Shown here: one piece after another, positions 31,744-38,345 of the stretch
Layout: each line of letters starts with the position of its first letter
Position numbering within the stretch: position 1 is the stretch's first letter
Assembly (NCBI GenBank): GCA_964510065.1
Contig: CAZEAC010000040.1
Location: forward strand, 1 to 38,345
Direction of reading: 5' to 3'
DNA from: CAZEAC01 sp964510065
GTDB lineage: Bacteria > Bdellovibrionota_C > UBA2361 > CAIXSY01
DNA length: 38,345 bases
The notes under the pieces: generated by a model
Databases searched by the model: none
What the model saw: only the letters and a program-made list of their open reading frames with translations
Told to the model about the DNA's origin: nothing
Program-made: the position numbers and the translations under genes

Positions 31744-33459
31744 CTATTGAACTTGCAGTGAAGTTGGAGCCGAAGGAGCGCCTGAGCCACTTGGTGGATC
31801 TACTCCACGTACCCAGCGATATCCAGCGGGTATATTTTCAGGATTCGCAGCCGTCGGGTTGCTCGGGTCAAACGGTGGCCATGGCCGATCACCGAACCAC
31901 GTGGGCTTACTTGGAAGGTAGAATGAGTTTGGAATTGACTTGCTTACCCCATCTTTCCAGGTGATTCCACCAGTTACAGAATCCCAGTTGCCGTCAATGA
32001 GCAGAGTATCAAAAGCGGCTGTGCTATTGCGTGTTGAATTAAAATCATAACCGATTGCATAGATAGCTTTTGTTCCAAAGTTGTAATTTGGAGGCTTCAT
32101 AAGATAGGTCGTCATATGGGAATCGCCCAAGACGTTTCCAACAATGTTGACGTAGGTGTTAAAGGCTTCCACGCCGATTGCAAATTGCTGGCTTGTGATA
32201 GTGGAACTCTGGTAACCAATAAATCTATTTCGCAGTAGAGTATGGTGGCTGGAACTCCCGTGAATATCATCGAATAGGGCCATGAAACCATAATTGCCCT
32301 CCCAAAGATTCATCATTGGATGTGCCGAGTGATTCTGAAAGTCAGGTTGAGTGTATCGTGGGTCGTAATAGTCGGATGCTGGGATATAATTGTAGGCAAA
32401 CACGTTGCCGCTCGAGCCCTCGTTCACCTGAAACGCACCGGTCATGTTGTTCGCAATATTATCGTAGATTAGATTGCCAGAACTTCCATTTTCGAGAGTT
32501 ACACCATAACCTCCTCCGCTACCGTTAATCGTCGCGTCATGCAGGTAGCAATGAGTTATTTCGCTTTGCAACACACGATGGCCGTAAATGCAGTGATTTC
32601 TAGGTTTATCGACTTCTATGTTTTTAAGCCAGCTTCGAAAGACGGTTGCCATAACTATTGCGGAATCGTCGTTTGGAGCCGGCTGTAGTTTTAGGTCCTC
32701 GACACCTGCACCGGTTGTCCACACCCCTGAGCCACTACCCTGGTAAGTCTTCACGATTGGCGTAGCCGCAGACGCTTTATCTATTTTCCAAAAAAGCGGG
32801 GGAGATACTGTGATTGTACTGCCATTGACCGCAGTAATCGTACCTTCATACCATTGCGCGGGAGAATCCGCTGTTGTTTCATATCCCACCCGATTAACAA
32901 TTGAAGCATCGTCGCCGCCTTCGATTGAGATCTGTTTGCCGACAGTAAATCCGCTTGGTGATGTGAGGGTAATGGTAGTATCGCCTTTCGCAGGATTCGG
33001 AGCAGTGCTCGACAATGATGAGGTCACGCCTACGGCTGGACCGCTACCCATTCGAATCGAGTTACCCTTTATGGTGGTGTTTGCGGGGCCATTGCCGCGA
33101 AGAACAATACCTCTCGTGACTAGATCGACTGGCTGTGAGGTATAAAAAACGCCACTACCAAGCTTTGCAACCTGGCCAATTGGGCAATTGGCGATAATAT
33201 AGGCAAAAGTTGTTGCATTATCCGCGGTGCCATTCCCATTAAGTGTAAGAGTTGTTCCGGGGATGCTTACGGTGCAATCTTGTGCCCATATCGGTAGATT
33301 TTTTGGGATTCCCCCGGGGATACCCACGTTGCCCTCCCAGATTATTCGCCTGTCTGGGGGTACGATTTGGGCAAGCACAGTTGTTTCACTGAGCATGAGA
33401 ATGCCTACTGCGATTGCTATTGCTGGCCTCAGGAACTTAATCGAATAATCGTATAACAT
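31744..33459 (-). CDS. Secreted right-handed beta-helix (pectate-lyase-like) protein
   Basis: A 571-residue protein. ATG 33459 gives MLYDYSIKFLRPAIAIAVGILMLS...VLAQ, a signal peptide of about 31 residues. The mature part has Asn/Gly/Thr-rich short strands typical of parallel beta-helices (for example VTLENGSSGNLIYDNIANN, EGSSGNVFAYNYI, RNRFIGYQSS), preceded by a TTFAYIIANCPIGQVAKLGSGVFY segment like the start of many pectate-lyase-fold proteins. The C-terminus ends in a Pro/Ser linker, SGAPSAPTSLQVQ, which often leads into a fibronectin-type domain but stops here. It may bind or cleave polysaccharide; no catalytic residues can be named. Confidence 0.8.
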   Translation of the reverse strand: MLYDYSIKFLRPAIAIAVGILMLSETTVLAQIVPPDRRIIWEGNVGIPGGIPKNLPIWAQDCTVSIPGTTLTLNGNGTADNATTFAYIIANCPIGQVAKLGSGVFYTSQPVDLVTRGIVLRGNGPANTTIKGNSIRMGSGPAVGVTSSLSSTAPNPAKGDTTITLTSPSGFTVGKQISIEGGDDASIVNRVGYETTADSPAQWYEGTITAVNGSTITVSPPLFWKIDKASAATPIVKTYQGSGSGVWTTGAGVEDLKLQPAPNDDSAIVMATVFRSWLKNIEVDKPRNHCIYGHRVLQSEITHCYLHDATINGSGGGYGVTLENGSSGNLIYDNIANNMTGAFQVNEGSSGNVFAYNYIPASDYYDPRYTQPDFQNHSAHPMMNLWEGNYGFMALFDDIHGSSSHHTLLRNRFIGYQSSTITSQQFAIGVEAFNTYVNIVGNVLGDSHMTTYLMKPPNYNFGTKAIYAIGYDFNSTRNSTAAFDTLLIDGNWDSVTGGITWKDGVSKSIPNSFYLPSKPTWFGDRPWPPFDPSNPTAANPENIPAGYRWVRGVDPPSGSGAPSAPTSLQVQ

Positions 33460-33703
33460 ATTTACATTACATAATATTTTAGGTTCCGAGTGGCGGGGCA
33501 CCAACTACTGAGCCCCAGCCCATAAGCTCGCATGCAAGAAATGGGTGCAGATGTAGTAGTCCTAACATGTCTGCAAAACCTCGCAAGTGACTGCAATGCC
33601 TGTGTGAGGGGCGTCGGTAGGTAAGGGCAACTTCCTTGATAATGCACCGTTTCGCATAACTAAATGCCCATCGATGACTTTACGGTGAGAGTAACGGAAA
33701 ACG

Positions 33704-34483
33704 TTACCACGCTTTCGGATAGTGCTCTCCGCTCACAGTGATTTCGCTCTCAACATCGCGCACACCTGGGATCATCAGCACTTTGGCTAAAATACTATCA
33801 ACATCTCGATAGCTTTTTCGATTACCACGAAGTGTCACAATGCCTTCATGTGCGCTCACCGAAAGGTCGTCCTGTGCGAGCCCCGGTTCATCGGCCAAGA
33901 TATTTACAACGGATGCGACAAGCTCTTGATCGGGACGAGAAGGAAGAATAGTGACTCGACTTACTACTGTTGTCACGCCTTTTACAACCTCAGCCGCTTT
34001 GATAACTAAATCTCTATCGGATTCCAGGGCAGTCCAGCCCTCGAGAATTATATTTGTGCCATCTTCGCGCGCCCAGATCTGATAACGACCTGAAACAGTG
34101 GTCGCCTGAATGCTCTGCATAACTTGTTCGGCAAGGCGCGGGAGGCTATTGGGGTCGACTCTGATTTCGTTTCTCACTTCTACCGAGCGGGCCACCAGTT
34201 TCGCCACCTCAGCGACAGCGCGTTTGTCGTCGTCGGTTTTCGCGATGCCCGAAAGGATAACTGCGTGTGAGGCCTGTCCTTGGTATTCTGAAAATATTTT
34301 ACTTTGTGGCTGCGCGCGCACTTCGGCAGAAAAATTACTGATTTGAATGTCGCTACGGTTGCGCACCGTGTCGAGTAGCTCATTTAACAGATCGTCAGAA
34401 TCGTCACTTCGGCCTAAATTCGGCAGGAGTAGCGCCGCGCCAAGCGCTGCGCAAAAGATCCGTGTGAGAGCTGATGGTACCAT
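33704..34483 (-). CDS. Exported BON-domain protein
   Basis: A 259-residue protein starting at ATG 34483, chosen because GGAG lies 7 bases upstream and it gives a signal peptide (MVPSALTRIFCAALGAALLL). Three BON-like units follow (about 33-110, 115-182, 188-251), marked by SHAVILSGIAKTDDDKRAV, TNIILEGWTALESDRDLVI and GIVTLRGNRKSYRDVD with VPGV-like turns (MIPGVRDVESEITV). BON domains bind phospholipids and occur in periplasmic envelope-stress proteins such as OsmY and DolP. A similar envelope role is likely here. A small hairpin (33691-33707) overlaps the stop codon. Confidence 0.82.
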   Translation of the reverse strand: MVPSALTRIFCAALGAALLLPNLGRSDDSDDLLNELLDTVRNRSDIQISNFSAEVRAQPQSKIFSEYQGQASHAVILSGIAKTDDDKRAVAEVAKLVARSVEVRNEIRVDPNSLPRLAEQVMQSIQATTVSGRYQIWAREDGTNIILEGWTALESDRDLVIKAAEVVKGVTTVVSRVTILPSRPDQELVASVVNILADEPGLAQDDLSVSAHEGIVTLRGNRKSYRDVDSILAKVLMIPGVRDVESEITVSGEHYPKAW

Positions 34484-34594
34484 GGGTGCTCCAGGACAAT
34501 GCAGAGCTGCAATGTAGCAAAATCTGCGGTGCAAGGGTATTCAATTCAGGCACACGGGCGAAAATTGGAGCCGGCAAGCTTCGGCAAAAAGAGC

Positions 34595-35506
34595 TTAAAA
34601 TAGCCCTTCAATAGAAAGATACCGTTCGCCAGTATCATACGCGAAGGTAAGTACCCGCGCGCCATCGGCAATTTCAGGAAGCTTCTTTTGGACTGCAGCA
34701 AGTGCCGCGCCAGAAGAGATCCCGATGAAGATTGCTTCCTCCTTTGCGCTTCGTTGTGCCATTGCAAAGGCTTCTTCTTCGCTTACTGATATAGTGCCAT
34801 CAAGAATCTTAGTATCGAGAATCTTCGGTACAAATCCCGCGCCGATTCCCTGAATCTTGTGTGGCGAGTGAGTTCCGCCCGCAATCACCGTTGACTTAAG
34901 AGGTTCCACTGCAAAAATTTTTAGGTTCTTAAATCGTTCCTTAAGCACCTGCGCGCAGCCGGTAATATGACCGCCTGTTCCGACACCGGTAATAAGATAA
35001 TCAAGGCCATCGGGAAAGTCTTTTAAGATTTCCTGGGCGGTGGTCTTTCGATGGATTTCTACGTTAGCTGCATTTTCGAACTGCATCGGAATCCAGGAGT
35101 TCGGAGTCTGCTTACTGAGCTCTTCGGCCTTCTCTATTGCTCCTTTCATTCCCTTTTCACGAGGAGTAAGTACAAGCTCAGCGCCAAGCGCCGCCATGTA
35201 ACGTCGCCTCTCAACTGACATCGATTCTGGCATTACCAGGATAAGCCGGTATTTCTTTACCGCCGCTACCATCGCGAGACCGATACCTGTGTTCCCCGAG
35301 GTCGGTTCGATAATAACGCTTCCCTTTCTAATCTTGCCCTGATTTTCTGCTGCTTCAATCATCGCCAAGCCAATGCGATCCTTGATGCTGCTGCAAGGAT
35401 TAAAAGACTCGACTTTACTCCATACTTCGACTCGGTCTCCGAAAAGATTCTTAAGTCGTACGTGTGGAGTGTGCCCAATTGTTTCAAGGATATTATTTGC
35501 TTTCAT
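34595..35506 (-). CDS. cysK: O-acetylserine sulfhydrylase (cysteine synthase A)
   Basis: A 303-residue PLP enzyme: SSIKDRIGLAMIEAA with the PLP-binding Lys42, EPTSGNTGIGLAMVAA (67-82), MPESMSVERRRYMAALGAELVLT, ITGVGTGGHITG for the phosphate-binding loop, and GISSGAALAA near the C-terminus. It makes cysteine from O-acetylserine and sulfide. It starts at ATG 35506, downstream of the cysE gene on the same strand, with 168 bases and the hairpin repeats between them. CysE and CysK also form the cysteine synthase complex, so the neighbourhood fits. Confidence 0.97.
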   Translation of the reverse strand: MKANNILETIGHTPHVRLKNLFGDRVEVWSKVESFNPCSSIKDRIGLAMIEAAENQGKIRKGSVIIEPTSGNTGIGLAMVAAVKKYRLILVMPESMSVERRRYMAALGAELVLTPREKGMKGAIEKAEELSKQTPNSWIPMQFENAANVEIHRKTTAQEILKDFPDGLDYLITGVGTGGHITGCAQVLKERFKNLKIFAVEPLKSTVIAGGTHSPHKIQGIGAGFVPKILDTKILDGTISVSEEEAFAMAQRSAKEEAIFIGISSGAALAAVQKKLPEIADGARVLTFAYDTGERYLSIEGLF

Positions 35507-35586
35507 TGCGTTGCTCCTGTTTGTGCGTGAGCCTGACTGCTATTTTAGGCCTCACTGTGTTGTCTGTCTCCCTGTGTTTTATGCAC

Positions 35587-35706
35587 CATCGCGCTCTGCG
35601 CGCCCAACTTCACCGCGCTCTGCGCGCCAAACTTCACCGCGCTCTGCGCGCCAAAGCTCACCGCGCTTTGCGCGCTAAAGTCCACCGCGCTCTGCGCGCT
35701 TAAGGC
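35587..35706. repeat. Five tandem 24-bp hairpin repeats across the cysE stop
   Basis: Units at 35587, 35611, 35635, 35659 and 35683, each of 24 bases, share the core CGCGCTCTGCGCG, which can form a 5-bp GC hairpin. The last one and a half units encode the C-terminal residues of CysE and its stop (35675). The others lie in the cysE-cysK spacer. They look like an expansion from the cysE 3' end, and could modulate cysK expression. Confidence 0.92.
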
Positions 35707-36496
35707 CAAGGTGATCTTCATGATAAATTATCGAGTTGGGTGGAACACTTGAGGTAAGCCACACATTACCGCCAATGATCGAGTTTTTCCCAATAACCGT
35801 ATCTCCCCCAAGAATAGTCGCATTAGCGTAAATTACAACATTTTCTTCGATGGTGGGGTGGCGCTTATCTTTTGCCAACTCTTTCTTAACCACAAGGCCA
35901 CCAAGTGTTACTCCCTGGTAAATGCGCACGTTCCGTCCTATCACGCTGGTGGCGCCAATGACGATCCCGGTGCCATGATCGATACAAAACTCCGGTTCGA
36001 TCTTTGCGCCGGGGTGAATATCGATTCCGGTCTTTTCATGTGCGTATTCGGTCAGCACTCGCGGAAGGAGCGGGACTTTCGCCTTGTGAATTTCGTGAGC
36101 TGCGCGATATATCGCTATCGCCATAAGCCCCGGATACGCATGCACAACTTCGTCGGCGCCTGTTGCGGCGGGGTCTCCGCGATCGATTGCTTCAACGTCG
36201 AGTTTGAGTTCATCGAATATTCGCGGCAGTGAATCCATGAATGGCGTAATCACTTCTGCGGGCGGACGGTTTCCCAAAACCGCCTGAAGTGCGCGGTGGA
36301 GCTGTACCTCAATATCATCAAGGAGACCGACATATTCCTCTTCGCTTTTCACAAGTGTTTCGCCAAGTTGAGGAAAGAATGTGGCCAGAAGCTTTCGAAC
36401 TAAACGTTCCGCATGTACTCGGATCGGCGCCGAATAACTCATAGACCGTTGGGTGGCAAGAAGACTAGCGGCGAATTTGCTCTTATCGAGAGGCAT
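35675..36496 (-). CDS. cysE: Serine O-acetyltransferase
   Basis: A 273-residue left-handed beta-helix acetyltransferase: DEVVHAYPGLMAIAIYRAAHEIH (115-137), IHPGAKIEPEFCIDHGTGIVIGAT (160-183, with D173-H174 of the active site), IGRNVRIYQGVTLGG (186-200), HPTIEENVVIYANATILGG (213-231). The family's long N-terminal helical domain is present (residues 1-110). It transfers acetyl from acetyl-CoA to serine. The extreme C-terminus (RAERGGL) is encoded by the 24-bp repeat array, so it was probably rewritten by repeat expansion. Some SATs end in an Ile that docks into CysK; this one ends in Leu, so complex formation is uncertain. Confidence 0.95.
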   Translation of the reverse strand: MPLDKSKFAASLLATQRSMSYSAPIRVHAERLVRKLLATFFPQLGETLVKSEEEYVGLLDDIEVQLHRALQAVLGNRPPAEVITPFMDSLPRIFDELKLDVEAIDRGDPAATGADEVVHAYPGLMAIAIYRAAHEIHKAKVPLLPRVLTEYAHEKTGIDIHPGAKIEPEFCIDHGTGIVIGATSVIGRNVRIYQGVTLGGLVVKKELAKDKRHPTIEENVVIYANATILGGDTVIGKNSIIGGNVWLTSSVPPNSIIYHEDHLGLKRAERGGL

Positions 36497-36583
36497 AGGC
36501 TATTGTTTCTAGCATAAAGAAGCACGAGGACAAAGGGAGCCTCGGCATTTTGGCTCTGTTTGAATGTTCAAGAGAGGTTAAAA

Positions 36584-37006
36584 ATGGCGGAAAGAATCTG
36601 TCCAAGAAGTCCAAGGGAAACTATGGCGGGCTGGAGCTATTTACCACGCTTTATAGACAAGATAAGGCTTCACCTCGCCGGAAAACTTCATACCGATTAC
36701 CAGGAGAACTTTTGCAAGGCGATGGATAAGCTCTGGCTCGAGAGTGCTGGAGTAGACGCACAAACCATGATTGATCTGGCAAAGAGCTCGGTAAGCGATG
36801 GCGAGATATGCGATTGGGTACGTACGAATGTGCGCAAAAGTCCTGCCGACAAGGCAGCGCACCACGACTTATTGATGGAGCGCGGCAAGGAGAGCGCAGA
36901 AGCGCGAGCAAGGCTCGCGATGCGCAAGGAGCAGTCCGGAATAAGCAATCGATCCGATATTATGTGTTTCGTTGATTATATTGATGCCGATGAGGGAAGA
37001 ATTTAA
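36584..37006 (+). CDS. DUF5069-family protein
   Basis: A 140-residue protein starting at ATG 36584 with AGAGAGG at 36571-36577 six bases upstream; a TTG start eight codons earlier is less likely. PRSPRETMAGWSYLPRFIDKIRLHLAGKLHTDYQ (about 7-40) is the conserved block of the DUF5069 family, followed by DKLWLESAGVDAQTMIDLA and SDGEICDWVRTNV. The family is widespread, small and soluble, with no known function. It is divergent from cysE and 64 bases before a glycosyltransferase gene. Confidence 0.82.
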   Translation: MAERICPRSPRETMAGWSYLPRFIDKIRLHLAGKLHTDYQENFCKAMDKLWLESAGVDAQTMIDLAKSSVSDGEICDWVRTNVRKSPADKAAHHDLLMERGKESAEARARLAMRKEQSGISNRSDIMCFVDYIDADEGRI

Positions 37007-37070
37007 ACGCGCTGCAAACATGTCAAGAAAGGCAGTGGTATCGACCTGATATTTGGTCGAGAATTGGAAT

Positions 37071-38216
37071 ATGCGCGTATGCGTTCTTACCACTTCTTAC
37101 CCGCGATTTGAGGGCGATGATTCTTCAATCTTTGTCCAGCGGCTTGTCGATGCGTATTCCGAGGCGGGCATTAGTGGCTATGTTATTGTTCCAAGAGATC
37201 GCGATGAGCCGGGTAATGAAAAGCGTGGTAACTTTGAAGTGCGACGGTATCGATATGGTGTCTTTACTCGCGGAGCGCTTGCCTTTGGCGAAGGGATAAT
37301 GCCGAAAATTCGAACTCGCCCGCTTCTCGCGGCGCAGGTTCCGGCAATGATTCTGATGATGGCATGGAGTGCACTTACACTTCAGCGAGGCTACGAAATT
37401 GTACAGGCGAATTGGATCGGTGCCGGAATTTCGGCGTGGCTTTTACGCTTGCTTTGCGGGAAGCCCTATTTTCTTACCGTTCGTGGCGAAGATGTTAAAC
37501 TGCTCTGCCGGACATGGATTGGGAAGCTGCTGTGGCCGGTCCTGCACTCGGCGCATGCGGTCACTTCGGTAAATCAGGTCTTCATAAGTGAGCTTCAGCA
37601 GCACTTCAAAATCCCCAAAGAAAAAATGCACTTTATCCCGAATGGCGTAAGCCTTGCTGCGGTGGGTGCGAAGGATCGCGAAGAGTTCTTGCAGAGAAGA
37701 AATCTGCAATCGGCAACAAAATATATTGTTTCTGTGGGAACTGTCATTCCTCGAAAGCGAGTTGAAGTGCTGATCGAGTTACTCGCAATGCCTGAACTCG
37801 AAAACTTCGAGCTGCTACTCTGTGGACGGCTTGAGAACGAAGTGTATGCGCAACGCATGCGCGAGCTAGCCATCGAGCGAGGCGTGTCGAAGCGAGTCCA
37901 TTTTGAGGGAATGGTCGCCCCAGCCGATATTCCGCGATACCTCTCGGTTGCGCATTGTTATGTAAGCGCATCTGAGCATGAAGGGCGTCCTAATGCGATC
38001 ATGGAGGCGCTTGTCGCGAAGGTGCCCGTTTTTGCCTCTGATATTTCAGCGCACCGCGAGATTCTCGGCGTGGGCTCGCCGGCACTATTTACTCTGCACG
38101 ACCTTCAGCCCGTCGCAAGACGCATTAGGGAAGGAAATTTTACGGAGCACCGAGTCAATACTCCCACTTGGGCTGATGCTGTCGAGAAGTATCGGGGAAT
38201 CATGGAGCCGTGCTGA
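37071..38216 (+). CDS. GT4-type glycosyltransferase
   Basis: A 381-residue GT-B enzyme starting at ATG 37071 (MRVCVLTTSYPRFEGDDSS), preferred to an in-frame TTG six codons earlier because it fits the family N-terminus. The donor domain shows VSVGTVIPRKRVEVLIELLA, RVHFEGMVAPADIPRYLSVAHCYVSASEHEGRPNAIMEALVAKVPVFAS with the E-x7-E motif (EGRPNAIMEA), then HREILG. A hydrophobic stretch near residues 80-95 (PLLAAQVPAMILMMAWSALTLQ) may associate with the membrane. The acceptor and sugar are unknown. 129 bases follow to the window end without a gene. Confidence 0.9.
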   Translation: MRVCVLTTSYPRFEGDDSSIFVQRLVDAYSEAGISGYVIVPRDRDEPGNEKRGNFEVRRYRYGVFTRGALAFGEGIMPKIRTRPLLAAQVPAMILMMAWSALTLQRGYEIVQANWIGAGISAWLLRLLCGKPYFLTVRGEDVKLLCRTWIGKLLWPVLHSAHAVTSVNQVFISELQQHFKIPKEKMHFIPNGVSLAAVGAKDREEFLQRRNLQSATKYIVSVGTVIPRKRVEVLIELLAMPELENFELLLCGRLENEVYAQRMRELAIERGVSKRVHFEGMVAPADIPRYLSVAHCYVSASEHEGRPNAIMEALVAKVPVFASDISAHREILGVGSPALFTLHDLQPVARRIREGNFTEHRVNTPTWADAVEKYRGIMEPC

Positions 38217-38290
38217 TTGGTCTATCAAAGCAACTCGCGTATAATATTGTAGTGAGATTTTAAGTGCGTACCTGGTTTCTTGATTGTGAG

Positions 38291-38312
38291 ATAAACCACA
38301 GAGCGGCTGTGT
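38291..38312. repeat. Half copy of the ACCACAGAG palindrome
   Basis: ATAAACCACAGAG followed by GCGGCTGTGTTT keeps the right-arm core of the repeat family and a shortened, imperfect partner. It looks like a decayed or truncated copy near the window end. Confidence 0.5.
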
Positions 38313-38345
38313 TTAAAGTCAAGCCTGAATCGGCTCGATTTTCCC

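Noticed and set aside
31635..31964. Plus-strand 109-codon frame
   Set aside because: Mostly antisense to the beta-helix gene, with no family or ribosome site.
35373..35703. Plus-strand frames with RALRAK-type peptide repeats
   Set aside because: They are the reverse-strand reading of the 24-bp repeats and of cysK.

Overview
The window looks like chromosomal DNA of a diderm (Gram-negative) bacterium with intermediate base composition. The lptF/lptG lipopolysaccharide transporter genes, a Tat-exported phosphoesterase, an S21 gene, a PilB/GspE-type ATPase and intergenic palindromes built on ACCACAGAG would suit a deltaproteobacterium-like lineage. The taxonomic placement is inference; no rRNA gene is present. 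No phage, integrase, transposase or CRISPR array was found.

Left part (1-12.5 kb): a truncated helical gene runs off the left edge on the minus strand. Next come two small unknown genes, one with a sigma-28-like promoter motif, then the ribosomal pair rplM-rpsI, followed by two overlapping glycosyltransferase-type genes of which the first has lost its catalytic-looking residues. An 820-base stretch without a convincing gene (5417-6239) is dense in hairpins and may encode a structured RNA. On the minus strand lie rpsU (S21 with a Gly-rich N-terminal extension), lptF and lptG, then a Tat-exported phosphoesterase and a HEAT-repeat lipoprotein-like or secreted protein.

Middle (12.5-24 kb): two tRNA-Gly genes (CCC and GCC anticodons) flank three tandem 32-bp hairpin repeats and an 18-bp perfect palindrome. 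Then follow an RluA-type pseudouridine synthase and an ALDH7-type aldehyde dehydrogenase, a Trm112-like protein, and a compact three-gene operon: a PilB/GspE-like ATPase, a CheY-like receiver and a membrane protein carrying a degenerate ABC-ATPase-like domain. This operon is the best candidate for an undescribed system. It is followed by a MidA-family methyltransferase and a 644-residue orphan.

Right part (24-38.3 kb): a glycosyltransferase cluster (GT-TPR fusion, helical protein, two GT4-like enzymes), a PP2C phosphatase fused to a cyclic-nucleotide-binding domain, a nitroreductase, a secreted beta-helix protein, a BON-domain protein, and the cysteine biosynthesis pair cysE-cysK, with five 24-bp hairpin repeats running through the cysE stop codon. 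It ends with a DUF5069 protein and a further GT4 enzyme. Six glycosyltransferase-like genes in 38 kb suggest surface polysaccharide or protein glycosylation, but no polymerase or flippase is present to define a pathway.
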